Positions 24,231 through 37,440 of a stretch of DNA of 64,000 nucleotides are shown here, in pieces. This stretch comes from Paragordius varius. Taxonomy: Eukaryota > Nematomorpha. The notes under the pieces are model-generated. The model was not told the origin of the DNA. It saw only the letters and a list, made by a program, of their open reading frames with translations, and did not search any database. Both the position numbers and the translations under genes were made by a program. How positions within the stretch are numbered: the stretch's first letter is position 1; each line of letters starts with the position of its first letter. The DNA lies in NCBI GenBank assembly GCA_964247055.1, contig OZ176051.1, positions 1,364,001 to 1,428,000 of the forward strand, in the 5' to 3' direction.

Positions 24231-24550
24231 ACCATTTACAGTTCAAATTCACCCTTAAGCAATTCAAATCACCCTTGAACAATTCAAATAACCCTCAAAC
24301 AATTCAAATTCACCCTAAAATAAATTATGTGCTTTGATTAAAAATTACCTATATTTTTTTAATTTTTAAAAAATGAAATTTCGTTTAAAATTAATATAAT
24401 ACTGAAAAAATAATAAAATAAGGCAGATATTAATATTTTTCATTGATAATGTTATATTAGCCAGAAAACACATAATTTATTTTTAGGGTGAATTTGAATT
24501 GTTCGAGGGTGATTTGAATTGTTCGGGGGTGAATTTGAATTTTAAATGGT
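24231..24550. mobile_element. MITE with subterminal repeats in the exon 6/7 intron, unit 3
   Basis: Its ends are ACCATTTACAGTTC and TTTTAAATGGT, with several GTTCGAGGGTGAATTTGAA-type repeats in each arm. Units 1 and 2 carry the empty site (AACTTCAAATATTATAAATT). Compared with that, an ATAT is present on both sides here and in units 4 and 6. Confidence 0.75.
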
Positions 24551-27500
24551 ATATTACTAATTCTGATTATAAAATAAAGGGTATATTAAAAAAATTGATT
24601 CTGTATTACATATTGGTTATAAGATATTTTTAATCGATATATTACTTTGTATATTAAATCCCTTAATTCGGAAATTATTGTAAAATATAAAATACCATAT
24701 TAATCAAATTTGAACACATAAATAATAAATAAGTTATCATCAAAACAATTTATCTTATCTTTCCTAAACCATAAATAAATTACATGGGATTATCACATGC
24801 CCGAGTTGATTTGGAAAGACCTATACCGCAAGATTTACTACAAGCTGTCCAAGGGCCCCAATGTCCCCAATTTCCTATTTGCTGGAAAGTTTTATCATTA
24901 AGTTGTCTGACACTCTGAGTTATTGCAATACATTCCTTGTTGTAACACCATTTATTAACTCCACAATAGGTGCCATCTTCAACCATTTTCATTTTACTGA
25001 TGCATTTACCATTCACTTTACACCAGAGTGTACCACTGCATATATCCTGTTTTAGTTAACAATCAAAAGTGAGAAATTTTGATAAAATTTACAAATAATT
25101 GAACCGTAATATTTCATTTTATTTTATCTTTTGTAAAATATTAGTAGTCATTTTTAACTCACAATCAAAATTATGAATAAAATCAGACCGTAAAATATTT
25201 TTAGAATACTATAATATATTTGATATAAAATTTTAGTGTCTTTAGAAAATTTAATTTTGTAATCTAGTTATATATTTAGAAATATTTCATAATTGTGTTA
25301 AAATTAAATTGTGTACAATTAAAATATATATTATGGAGTTTTCTAAAATAAGAGTAACCTAAATAACAAAATTTAAATTAATAATATAATTAACCATCCA
25401 ATTTTAGGGTATATTGCGATTCCATAATATTTAAACAAAATTTATATATGATATAAATATAAACAAAAAATAAATTACCACATTTTGGGACAAAAAAATC
25501 AAATATCATAATAATTATGACCTATAAAAATAATAAAATAAAAATTGAAATATGTAAGGCTTATATCTGTGGAAGAACTTTGAATTACATATAATTATAA
25601 ATCAATTTGTATTTTTATTATGAAAATAGTAATATATACTTCTATACCGGGACAGTATGTGGTATTTCGCAGCCCCATGTTCAATTGGCATTGGTGATCT
25701 AGGTTGTATTGTGTTCCCAAAAAATCGGTGGCTATTTTGGCATTCAAAACTGGATCGTACGGTTTAAAGTGTAAAATAGTAAAGTTCCGATAGATGCCTT
25801 GAAATACTGAGGGTGTATCTATGGAGTCTAGGGTTACATTTTTTATGATATGACTTAAATTTTTTTCCTGTTTCTCCACAGTTTTCAAATGTTAAATTAA
25901 ATGTTGGGACAAATTCTTTTCATAAGCCTCTGTGTCGATGACTGTCACGTATTGAGTAAATGGTTCAATATATAAAAACATTAATTCCTTTTCTATAATA
26001 GTTTTTGGTGGATGGTTGGAGGACATATTGTCGCCGTTTGCTTTTAAACAATCTGCATTTTGTTTTTGAATGAAACCGGTTAACTCTTGATAACTACAGT
26101 TGGACCATATAAGATCGGCCTCTAAACTTTGCGGTAACTGAGAATCCATAATGTATGGCAGTTTTTTGGATTCATTATTTTGCTTTTTTTGAATTCGATT
26201 AACATTGTGCTTTAAACAAAATTCCATTGTATCATGTTTCATACCTAATCTAACACCAACAATAACAATAGATGGCCAATATAAAATTCAAAAAAATAAT
26301 TTCAATTAAGGCCCATTTGAATTTATTATTTTGGTGTCATATTTTACAGTAAAACTTTTGTTTTAGATAAATTATTTTTTGTTATCAAGTATTAAAACCG
26401 CATGTAATATCAATTTGAAACTATTAAATAAATCAAGTGTGTTTAGAAACTTGAAAAACTTTATTTATATTCAAAAAATGTTTTTTACCATTCCTAAATA
26501 CATTTATAGCAAAATTACATCTTAGAAAGGCCATTTCTTATTATTTTAGACTGGGATTCCCAGACACCCTTAAATCCTGGGTATGAAGTAAAATACAGTA
26601 TTTTTACCCTTTAATATAAAGTATTAGGTATTTTCTTAAGCATCTTAAAAATTTTCTTTTGCTCAAAAATATTCTCCCAAAATATTTATTTCCTATCTCA
26701 AGTTTAAATAAAAGTAAAAAAAGGAAATAATGTACAAATGTCCGATTTCATGTGCAATAGTGAATGCTGTGCTTAGTCCAGTATCTTCTGCAATGACACA
26801 ACTTCTACCATTCTGACAAATGGAACCGACTTCGGCCATCCCTAAAGTATTACAAGGCGTGTAATTCTGAGCGCATAAATCTAATCTAGTACAAATGATT
26901 ATAACATCTTTAAGAATGCGAAATCAACTTTTTATTTATTAAACGAACATTTTTAAAAATATAATTGTTCAGTTTATTTACCGCATTTCTAAAAGTTATA
27001 ATTGCAAAAAATAATTCTATGAAGGAAAAAAAAACTTTGTTAGCATGATGGCCACGTGATAAGATGGAACCAACTGACTTTCATTGAATAATGTATATTG
27101 CCAAGCACAGAAGCTTTTTAAGTAATCATCAGCATTGATTGTCATATTAACGGATTTAGGCTTATTTATATACAATTGATGATTATAAAACAATTGCAAT
27201 AAAAAATTAAAAAATTTAAAAATTACGATTGTCTTCAAATGTATCATAGAGTTCCATTCTATGGTAAGAGGAAATCCGAAACTTGAACGTTTAAATATGG
27301 AGTTAACCTTTATATATAATTTATGTTCATTTCATAAAAATATTAATGAGAAGAAAAAAGCTAATCAAAATTTGATTGGATTTAGGAAGGTTGGAATTAT
27401 TTATATAATTTAAAAACTAAAAATTTACCGGAGTATATGTAGATATTGACTTACCGAATGCATCAAAGTATATATGTAAGCTTCAACATCATAGTTTTTG

Positions 27501-27652
27501 TAATGCAAAACAAAAGATTGATCAGTAAAAACTATGGCTTTAATTATCATCGCCTCTAACAATGTGGATCTGATGTGGGACGCAGAATCTTCTGTAATAG
27601 AATTAGCGTAGATTATATAAAAACAATGCAAACTCAAAATCGGAAAATGCAT

Positions 27653-27998
27653 TTTTAAATAATTTTAACTTAATGTAAAAGATTTTTTTCTTACAATCGC
27701 ACATCGGACCAAATGTTATTCAGAATATGCTGCATTAACTTAATACTAGCTTTAATTATTAATGAAAATATTCAATGGCTCATATTTCCATACTTATGAC
27801 TATATGAATAGTACAAACTCTATATGTATCTATATTTATACATTGTTGCAAAAGATAATTGTTTATATCAAACACAATAACATTAATTTGAGTGTGGGAA
27901 ATGGAAGTTAGTATGGTATGGTGAGATGTTGACTGTTTTATTGCAAACGCGTATCGCAGTTTGAGTAAATTTACACTTGTTTTGTCGTACAATTTGAG
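27653..27998. promoter_or_regulatory. Shared head-to-head promoter interval, genes C and P3
   Basis: 346 bp separate the two start codons. The same conserved blocks as in unit 1 are present. C is broken but P3 exon 1 is open, so this promoter may now serve only P3. Confidence 0.45.
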
Positions 27999-28270
27999 AT
28001 GGAAACAGATAATAATGAAATGGGGAATGAACAAAAAGGTCCTCCAATCCTACCTCCCCCATATAAGGAAGAAATTGAACGTCAAGCTCCAATGTTGGAA
28101 AACAATAATGGAGCCATTATATATCCAAATACTACCCAATTAATAACGCAAAATCAAACATCGGCTGCCTTTCAGAATGGTTATTTATAATAAAATAATA
28201 TTTTTGCTATACAGGAGGATACCATCATGGCATTCCTCAACCCGTTTTTTATCCGCCACATCCACCTGTG
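27999..28270 (+). CDS. P3: small PPPY proline-rich gene, exons 1-2 (unit 3, 3' exon not found)
   Basis: Exon 1 is 27999-28179, with ATG in ACAATTTGAGATGG, and exon 2 is 28215-28270. The sequence is open through LPPPYKEEIERQAP and FQNG. The exon 2 acceptor is CTATACAG with an extra GAG, giving one added codon in frame. The exon 2 donor GTTAGT is intact. No match to the unit 5 terminal exon exists downstream before Q3, because the spacer here is of a different type. The protein end is therefore unknown, and the gene may be a 5' remnant. Confidence 0.5.
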
Positions 28271-30194
28271 GTTAGTTATTTCATATTATTTTAAAAATAT
28301 ATATGTACTTTAAAAATGTCTTTAGGAGTTTTTGATTACATTGGACAACAAATTCTTCTGCCACTCGAGTTTTTTGCATTTGATATTTACTATCATTTTA
28401 ACAGTAAATCTGAAATAAAAATTATATCTCCATGTATTTTTAATTTGATTTTTTTAATTATGCGTCCTCTTTATCAAAATTTTACTAAAAAATGTTTTTC
28501 TTTGAAAGTATACAAGTGCCCATTTGTAATATATCATTCGAAAGAGTAATAAAAGCTCTATAAAATGCATACTAATATGTATTACATCGACAGTTAACAT
28601 TGGACACAGAGAGCGACAAACGCGCGAAGCGAGAGCATTTTTTTTAATTAATAGGATGAAAATAGCTTAAACTTTGTCTAGATGGTGATGAATGTTCAAA
28701 AAAGATAACACAAGAAAGTTTATTTGATTAATATTTTTTTATTGCTTTTATGTCACTCAAAACAGCTATTTTTAAGTTTTTTGTTTTTTTAAATTACCAT
28801 CTCATCAATAATAATTTATTTTCTTTACGAGGCTGATAATTTCTAAATTTTAAAGATAAAAACAAAGTTTAAGGTATTTTTGATTTTTTATAGCCATTAA
28901 ATAAATTTACAGTTATAACTATGCATTTTAGTATCCACTAGGTAAAATATTTATAATAATAATATTTTTTTAAAAAAAGGCAAACCAAAAGCTTTTTCAA
29001 ACATTTTGTTTTAAATAATAAACCCTAATAATTATATTAAAATAATTTATATGATTTTCAAATTAGTTTTCTGTGATTTTGATTTATATACACCTCAAAA
29101 TTTTAGTACAAAGCGTTTGCTTGAGTGGTGAATTTTTGTAAAAAAACACATATTGCTTTATCTTAAAGACTTGGTTCCTGTGGTGTGTGATTAACAACCA
29201 TTTTTAATAAAATAAACATAAAACTAAGTTTAGTTAATGGGTATTAAACCGCGGTCATAAAAAATTTAACAATCCATATAAAACCATTAAATTTTCCGGT
29301 TTTTATGGTGGAGCAAGCGCTTTTTAAAATAGAATTGTTTTCTAAATTTTTTCTCCGAAACTTTGATTAAAACAGACCCAAACCTAAATTATAATTTATC
29401 CATATATTGACATCATAATTATATATATTTTTATTATTTTCATCTTTTAGATTAAATTTTAGATATATAGCTTTGTAATTTTATTCATGAGTCGAAGGCG
29501 ATGAACAAATCACTTATGATTTTATTGATAGAACAGGATGGCATAAAGAAATTTTTGCTTATGGCAATGATTGTTATATATATAATTCAAAATATCAATA
29601 ATCAATATATTAACATGCGAAAGGTGGCTAAAACGAATGTTTTTTTATAAATATATTTAACATAATCTACACAGATTGATAAACTTTGCTATTGCTAGAT
29701 TAGTAAGTTTTTTTTACTCATAATTAAGCGATATTTGACCTCCCAGATTAAAAATATATCAACGGAATGGCGCATATATAAATGAAATGTAAGACTATAA
29801 CTAAAACAAACCTATATGCTTTTTTGGTAAATTTTATAAAAATATTGTAAAAGCTTTTAGATAAATAAGACATAATGACGTTACTAGAGGTATTAATTAT
29901 TAATACATTTATTTTTTACATGCAATTAAAATTTGACGTCTGGCGATAGTCGACATTTATACATCCGAGTATCTATGCATATTTTAATAATTTAATTCCC
30001 ATTATATAACCAGAGAACTACCCATGGAGAACTATTAAAATGATTAAAAACGAGAGTCGCCATAATATAATTTTCATTTAATCGGTATAGATGTTTGATC
30101 AGCAATATTAATCACACCGGAAATAATATATATGTTAGTTTTAAATTTTCGCTATTATTTAGATTAATTAAATGAAAGATTTTTATAAATAACT
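28271..30194. other. P-Q spacer, class II, unit 3
   Basis: No gene is recognised. It is shared with unit 2 from the start (TGTCTTTAGGAGTTTTTGAT) except for the 1.1 kb block. It joins sequence common to all units at about 29,095 (CCTCAAAATTTTAGTACAAA). The candidate relict exon near 29,506-29,625 is frameshifted. Confidence 0.5.
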
Positions 30195-30482
30195 CCACCC
30201 CTCAAATTATCCCTTAAACAATTCGACACCCTGGAACAATTCTTACCCTCAAATAAATTATATGTTTTTTAAGATTAAAATTTACCTATATATTTATATA
30301 TTATTGAAAAATAAAATTATGTTTTAATTAAAAATGATATTGAAAAAATAAAAAACTATGCCACAAAATTATATTTCATATTAATAAATTATATTAGTTT
30401 GAAAACACATTTATTTTTAGGGTGAATTTGAATTGGAGGGGGAATTTAAATTGTTCAAAGGTGAATTTTAACTGTAAATGGT
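30195..30482. mobile_element. MITE with subterminal repeats, upstream of Q3 (left arm decayed)
   Basis: The right arm (GGGTGAATTTGAATTGGAGG to ACTGTAAATGGT) is clear. The left arm is eroded to CCCTTAAACAATTCGACACC and lacks the ACCATTTAC tip. Confidence 0.55.
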
Positions 30483-30545
30483 ATAATTTTAAAAATTTAT
30501 TGTTAATATATAATTTTATAAGAACGTATTTACGATTTTAGAATT

Positions 30546-31100
30546 ATGAGTTTTAACAATTTAACATTGGTCACGTTAACTTCAATACCGTATTGGTATG
30601 GGGTAGGGGAGGTGAAATATTGTTTTTATGAAAAAAGACATTACAAATATTCACTTCAACAATATTATTCATGGCGCCCAGATACTTTGGAATGGGAAAG
30701 AATTGTTTTAACCGAAGATCAGCTGATGAAAAAAATTGAACCCTTTTATAGTCATTATATTTTACATATAAAATATCCAGAAATTAGAGAAATCATATAC
30801 TGTAATAGTTATAAGGAACAAGATTATACAAATGTTGATGGTAATGATAGGAATAAAGTTGCAAACATCATAAAAGAATATGTTGAAAAATACAAAGCCA
30901 TGCAGAATAATGAATTGAAAACTGCTATAAATTCATTGCCAATTAAATTATTTGAACAGTCTACGGATGTAACCACAGAACTTACAAATGTAGATCTTAT
31001 CGATGATTCGACTGTAATTTCTTCCAGAAAATTTAACAGTTGGTGGCTTTTTAGAGAATGTTATTTCAATAATCCGTTGTTTACCATGAATATGCATTAA
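30546..31100 (+). CDS. Q3: unknown 184-aa protein (unit 3)
   Basis: Full-length open frame with LTSIPYWYGVGEVKYCFYEK near the start. Differences from Q5 are scattered substitutions (for example IIYCNSY, TVISSRK, WWLFREC, NPLFTMNMH) and no indels. The start follows TACGATTTTAG. The stop is 50 bp from that of metalloprotease D. Family and function are unknown. Confidence 0.75.
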   Translation: MSFNNLTLVTLTSIPYWYGVGEVKYCFYEKRHYKYSLQQYYSWRPDTLEWERIVLTEDQLMKKIEPFYSHYILHIKYPEIREIIYCNSYKEQDYTNVDGNDRNKVANIIKEYVEKYKAMQNNELKTAINSLPIKLFEQSTDVTTELTNVDLIDDSTVISSRKFNSWWLFRECYFNNPLFTMNMH

Positions 31101-31150
31101 GAATTTTTTTCTGGATTTTTTAATAAAACAATTACTAAACACAACATTTA

Positions 31151-34100
31151 TTAATTACAAGGGCACGGTCTAGAAACCAAAGGTTTTTGTTTATATCGAG
31201 AACATATGCTATCATCAATTAAATCTTTTAGCGACGGGTCTTTAACACAAAAAACTGACCGATACTGTAAAGTTGGGCTGAAATATAGAGAGGATTCGTT
31301 TTTCGAATGGTTTGATGGATAAGTTGTATTAACGTCTTTTGTTGTTTCGCGGCAGAAACAAGGTTGCCAGTATCCTAACCACCAATAAGGAAGACAAGTA
31401 AAATTATTGCATTTTCTGGATAAAACAGCTTTAGGTTTTGGTTGAGGACAAAGTTCATCACTCAATTTGAGTCCAGATATGGAATTGGCACAAAAATAAG
31501 CCTTATTTTGTGTGCCACCCCGTTTTTTGTTATTAGAATTTTCAAAACTACATTTTTTATTGCATGGATTCCAATCAGTTAATGCCCAGATGTATGATGC
31601 GTTGGTGGGATCATTGAAATTTAAAATTATATTTGGTTTTACAGATTTGTGATAATAGGTGACAGATATATTGATTGAAACATTTAATTGAGTAATAAGA
31701 ACATAAACGATCAGATCTTTTTCGAGTGGACCCACGATAGAAATAAATTCTTGCTGACTTTTTTCGGTTGAAGTATAGTTATAAACTACGTCTTTTACAG
31801 CTGATGAACTTTTTACCCTATGCACCCCAAACCAGGAGATTGTTAAATTGCCATTAAGGATATATTCGGCATCCTGTGCATAAGACAGAGCTAGATAATT
31901 AGCATTCTCACTCATTTCTTGAATGGTTATTTGTGTTGCATCTTTTGGAATGGTTGCTACACTCAAATACGAGCTTGCATTGTTCTCCAAAAAACTATCC
32001 TCAACTTGACTCGTGTTAAGAAAAACATAATTTTCCACTTTTTTGCAATTTTTATTGCGTCCATCACAGATGAGACAATTATCTTTCTTAGCTCGGCTCT
32101 CGAGGCGTCTATCGCAAGCTATCGGATGACACCGCCCGTCTATACAAACACCATCTATATATATATATAAAACAAACGAATCATTGAAAGATAATAAGCT
32201 TAAAGAGTTTTGTATTATCTAGCTTTTGTTAATTAAAACTGGCAGAGTTCGAGAAAATCGTTTATTTTACTTATGCACCGTTTACCCGATTAAAAAAATA
32301 TATTTTTAACCAATATTTGTAATATATTTGCAAAATAACTTTTACTCACTGTATTCGATATCATTTTTAATTTCTAGTGGCGTGTGTTCAAAACTAGCAC
32401 TTCCCATATTACACAATGTCCCATCTCGTAAACTGTGGGTATATGAATCAATCATTTCTAAGCTAACATTTTTCGTAATATTTGGATGTGAAATTAAACT
32501 TTGCGATTCATTGAGTTTTTCCTCGTTTGGCACGGATGATTGATATTCCGATTGAATATTTTTGCAGTTTAAATGACAGGCAGGCGCGCCATACATGATG
32601 GTTTGATAGTCAAAAATCCAAGTTGAATTGCATATTCCTTTAACTTTACATCCATACTCCTGACATTGGTAATTGGGATTGTATTCTGCTTAAATATATT
32701 GTAATTGATTATGAAATAATTACAGTAAAAATGGAAATTATACGGACAAAATGTAAAAATATAAAGACGAAATTTTTTTCAAGAGACAACCATACTTTTT
32801 AAACCTTAATTTATCCTATAAAAAACATTTAATTACAATCGTAAAATAAATAATTGACTGTTTTACCAATTTACATTTCTATATTATACTTTGTAGTTTA
32901 AAACAATGAGTTATATTTAAACACCAGATTAAAAAGGATGGTTGTTTTTTAGAAAAAAAATTTGTCTTTATATTTTCACGTTTTGTCCGTATAATTTCAA
33001 TTTTTACTGTAAAGCTGTTGATATAAAAATGTTTTGCCAGAGTTCCAATAATAATAACACTTTTGAAAATTATATGTTTTTATACATTTATATAAGTCGA
33101 ATTAAGCACCTAATAAGAAAAATATACATTATAATATATTTCAATGCCATCAACACAAATTTACAGTTGACCGTAAAAATAATATTTTATCCATATTTTG
33201 AGAATTCAGGTTATTCCCTTTTTGAAAAGTGCTTAGATGCGACTTAATATACGACAATCCCCCTATTCCGACTCTAATCCGAACGAAAATTTATTACTTT
33301 TAATATTAATAAATGTATTGTGCAAAGCTACTCCCATACAAACGGCATAACGATATCTGTTTTTTTTAAATAATATTTACATAAAAAAACTTAACTTTTA
33401 TTAATTATTATGTTTTCATAATATTACCTTTATACTCATTTTCTTTCTTACAATCCCTTAAGTTGCATGTTTTATAGCGGGTTTTTCGACCAACACAAAA
33501 GGTGCCATCGTTTGTCGGACTTTATTAATTTATTAGATATGTTCAAATATAACTTCAGATATACCATTTACAGTTCAAATTCACCCTTGAACAATTCAAA
33601 AATTAAGATTAAAAATTACCTATATTTTATTACATTTTTTTTAAAAAAAATTCGTTTATAATTAATATAAACTGAAAAAAATAATAAACTATGCCATAAG
33701 ATATATTTCTTATTAATGATGAGTTATATTAGCCCGAAAACACAATTTATTATTAGTGTGAATTAGAATTGTTCAATGGTGAATTTAAAATGTTCAAGGG
33801 TGAATTTGAATTTTAAATGGTATATTACTAATTCTGATTATAGAATAAAGGGTATATCAAAAAAATTGATTCTATATTACACATTGGTTATAAGATATTT
33901 TTAATCTAAATATTCCTTTGTAAATTAGAGGCCCTTAATTCGGAAAATATTGTAGTATATAAAATACCATAACCAAATTTGAACATATAAATGATAAATA
34001 ATTATCATTATTTAAAACAATTTCGTTTCTAAACCATAAATAAATTACATGGGATTATCACATGCCCGAGTTGATTTGGAAAGACCTATACCGCAAGATT

Positions 34101-36832
34101 TACTACAAGCTGTCCAAGGGCCCCAATGTCCCCAATTTCCTATTTGCTGGAAAGTTTTATCATTAAGGCGTCTGAGATTCTGAGTTATTGCAATACATTC
34201 CTTGTTGAAACACCATTTATTAACTCCACAATAGGTCCCATCTTCAACCATTTTCATTTTACTGATGCATTTACCATTCACTTTACACCAGAGTGTACCA
34301 CTGCATATATCCTGTTTTTGTTATAAATCAAAAGTGAGAAATTTTGAGAAAATTTATAAATAATTAAACGGTAATATTTCATATTATTTTATGTTTTGTT
34401 AAATATTTAGTCATTTTTAACGACGAATCAAAATTATGAATTATATCACACCGTAATTTTTTAGAATACTATAATATATTTTATATAAAATATAAGGGTT
34501 TTTAGTATTCTAATTTTGTATATAATCTAGTTATATATTTATTTATGATTGTGTTAAAATTAAATTGTGTACAATTAAAATATATATTATTGAGTATATC
34601 TCTAAAATAAGAGTTATCTAAATAACAAAGTTTAAATTAATAATTTAATTAACCATCCGAATTCTGGGGTAGATTGCGATTCCAAAATCGTTAAACAAAA
34701 TTTTATTAAGAATATAAATATAGCACAAAAAATCAATTACCACTTTTTGGGACAAAAAAATTTCATAATAATTATGACCTATAAACAAAATTAAATAAAA
34801 ATTATATGTGAGGCTTATATCTGTGGACGATTCAAATAAATATAAATCAAATTTTTATTTTTATTGCGAAAATTTTAACATATACTTCTATACCGGGACA
34901 GTAAGTGGTATTTCGCAGCCCCATGTTTAATTGGCATTGGTGATCTAGGTTGTATTGTGTTCCCAAAAAATCGGTGGCTATTTTAGCATTCAAAACTGAA
35001 TCGTACGGTTTAAAGTGTAAAATGGTAAAGTTTCGATAAATATCTTGAAATATTGAGGGTGTATTTATGGAGTCTAGGGTTACATTTTTTATGATATGAC
35101 TTAAATTTTTTTCTTGTTTCTCCACAGTTTTCAAATGTTGAATTAAATGTTGGGACAAATTCTTTTCATAAGCCTCTGTGTCGATGACTGTCACGTATTG
35201 AGTAAATGGTTCAAAGTATAATAACATTGATACTTTTTCTATGATAGCTTTTGGTTGATGGGTGGACATATTGTCGCCGTTTGTCTTTAAACAATCTGCA
35301 TTTTGTTTTTGAATGAAACCGGTTAACTCTTGGTAACTACAGTTGGACCATATAAGATCGGCCTCTAAACTTTGCGGTAACTGAGAATCCATAATGTATG
35401 GCATTTTTTTGGATTCATTATTTTGCTTTTTTTGACTTCGATTAACATTATGCCTTAAACAAAATTCCATTGTATCATGTTTCATACCTAATCTAACAAC
35501 GGCAACAATAATAGATGGGCAAATAAAGTATAATAACTTTTTCAAAAAATTTAATTTCAGTTAAGACCGATAAATGCAAAAACGTTAATTTTGAATTTAT
35601 TATTTTGGATGTCATATTTTACAGTAAAACTTTTGTTTTAAATAAATTGAAACCAAAATTACTTTATTTATATTCGATAATTGGTTTTTACCATTCCTAA
35701 ATACATTTATAGCAAAATTACATCTTAGAAAAGTCATTTTTTACTATTTTAGACATAAATTCCCAGAGCGCTTACACACCTTTAAATCGTGGTTATAAAG
35801 TAAAATACAGCATTTTTGCCCTTTATATTTAAAGTATTTGGTATTTTCTTAAGCATATTATTAATTATCATTTGCTCAAAAATATTCCCCCAAAATATTT
35901 TTTTTCTATCTCAAGTTTAAATAAAAGTAAAAAAAGGAAATAATGTGTACAAATGTCCGATTTCATGAGCAATGGTAAATGCTGTGCTTAGTCCAGTATC
36001 TTCTGCAATGACACAACTTCTGCTATTCTGACAAATGGAACCGACTTCGGCCATTCCCAAAGTATTACAAGGCGTGTAATTCTGAGCGCATAAATCTAAT
36101 CTAGTACAAATGATTTATTAAACGAACATTTTTTAAAATATAATTGTTCAGTTTATTTACCTCATTTCTAAAAGGTATAATTGCAAAAAATATTTCATGA
36201 AGGAAAAAAAACTTTGTTAGCATGATGGCCACATGATAAGATGCAACCAACTGACTCTCATTAAATAATGTGTATTGCCAAGCACAGAAGCTTTTTAAGT
36301 AATCATCAGCATTGATTGTCATATTAACGGATTTAGGCTTATTTATATACAATTGTTGATTATAAAATAATTTTATTAATAAAAAAATTAAAAAATTTAA
36401 AAATTACGATTGTCTTCAAATGTATCATATAGTTCCATTCTATGGTAAGAGGGAATCCCAAACTTGAACGTTTAAATATGGAGTTAACCTTAATATATAA
36501 ATATGGAGTTAACCTAAAAATATTAATGAGAATAAAAAAACTAATCAAAATTTGAATGGATTTAGGAAAGTTGGAATTGTTTATGTAGTTTAAAAACTAA
36601 AAATTTACCGGAGTATATATAGATACTAACTCACCGAATGCATCAAAGTATATATGTAAGCTTCAACATCATAGTTTTTGTAATGCAAAACAAAAGATTG
36701 ATCAGTAAAAACTATGGCTTTAATTATCATCGCCTCTAACATTGTGGATGTGATGTGGGACGCTGAATCTTCTGTAAAAGAATTAGCGTAGATTATATAA
36801 AAACAATGCAAACTAAAAAGCAGAAAATGCAT
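31151..36832 (-). CDS. ADAMTS-like secreted zinc metalloprotease, gene D (unit 4), intact
   Basis: Exons in order: 36635-36832, 36408-36488, 36213-36337, 35951-36100, 34886-35492, 34049-34311, 33428-33519, 32350-32688, 31151-32154. They join to 952 aa with all phases matching. Residues 1-16 are a signal peptide, and the catalytic domain starts almost at once ([14 protein letters not shown]). HEIGHLLGMKHD is at 180-191, with Met-turn Met219 in YIMD. The catalytic domain ends near Cys252. Residues about 253-355 are an extra segment not typical of ADAMTS proteins. Then come the disintegrin-like region (to about 425), TSP1 (about 445-500; WGHWGPW C-mannosylation and CSKSCG O-fucosylation motifs), Cys-rich domain, spacer ([14 protein letters not shown]) and two weak TSP1-like repeats ending CPCN. 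There is no prodomain or furin site. It should be a secreted, glycosylated metalloprotease; its substrate is unknown. Confidence 0.95.
32723..33009. mobile_element. Tc1/mariner-type MITE in the exon 7/8 intron, unit 4
   Basis: This is the unit 4 copy of the element at 541-827, with both CAGTAAAAATGG and CAATTTTTACTG ends and flanking TA visible. Confidence 0.7.
33563..33821. mobile_element. MITE with subterminal repeats in the exon 6/7 intron, unit 4
   Basis: Its ends are ACCATTTACAGTTC and TTTTAAATGGT, flanked by ATAT on each side. It is the same insertion as in unit 3, with fewer arm repeats. Confidence 0.75.
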
Positions 36833-37174
36833 TTTTAAATACTTTTAACTTAACGTAAAAGATTTTTTTTTCTTACAATTGCTTCGCACCAAATGTTATT
36901 CAGAATATGCTGCATTAACTTAATGCTTGCTTTAATTATTAATGAAAATATTCAATGGCTCATATTTCCATACTTATGACTATATGAATAGTATACACAC
37001 TCTATTTGTATCTACATTGATATGAAAGTTAATTGTTTATATCAAACACAATAACATTAATTTGAGTGTGGGAAATGCAAGTTAGTATGGTATGGTGAGA
37101 TGTTGACTGTTTTATTGCAAACGCAAAACTCAGTTTGATTAAATTTACACTTGTTTTGTCGCGTACAATTTGAG
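36833..37174. promoter_or_regulatory. Shared head-to-head promoter interval, genes D and P4
   Basis: 342 bp separate the start codon of the intact gene D from that of P4. The blocks near both ends are conserved with the other units. Confidence 0.5.
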
Positions 37175-37440
37175 ATGGAAACAGATAATAATGAAATAGG
37201 GAATGAACAAAAAGGTCCTCCGGTCCTACCTCCCCCATATAAGGAAGAAATTGAACGTCAAGCTCCAAAGTTGGAAAACAATAATGGAGCCATTATATAT
37301 CCAAATACTACCCAATTAATAACGCAAAATCAAACATCGGCTGCTTTTCAGAATGGTTATTTATAATAAGATAATATTTTTTTGCAGGATACCATCATGG
37401 CATTCCTCAACCCGTTTTTTATCCGCCACATCCACCTGTG
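37175..37440 (+). CDS. P4: small PPPY proline-rich gene, exons 1-2 (unit 4, 3' exon not found)
   Basis: Exon 1 is 37175-37355 and exon 2 is 37388-37440, with acceptor TTTTTGCAG and donor GTTAGT. Coding runs METDNNEIGNEQK, then LPPPYKEEIERQAP, and exon 2 gives YHHGIPQPVFYPPHPPV. About 320 bp of the unit 5-type intron follows, and then the sequence changes to repeats and a LINE. No copy of the terminal exon was found, so this copy probably lost its 3' end. Confidence 0.5.

Larger units (their letters stand above)
21896..27652 (-). pseudogene. ADAMTS-like metalloprotease, gene C (unit 3), nonsense codon and lost acceptor
   Basis: Exons in order: 27455-27652, 27227-27307, 27036-27160, 26736-26885, 25640-26249, 24784-25046, 24096-24187, about 23096-23430, 21896-22899. 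Exon 5 carries TAA at 25892-25894, where the others have CAA in SQHLIQHLK. About 14 bp are deleted at the exon 8 acceptor. The other copies read TTAAG before CAGAATACAATCC or CTGAATACAATCC, and here both the AG and the first codons are gone. The next AG would hit a stop. Exon 9 is a clean 334-codon frame with spacer and TSP1-like repeats. Only a truncated catalytic-domain product (about 300 aa including the zinc site) could be made. Confidence 0.85.

Noticed and set aside
27883-28092. Minus-strand open frames opposite P exon 1
   Set aside because: The plus strand has a coherent start, PPPY motif, phase-matched splice sites and a third exon. The minus frames change between copies.
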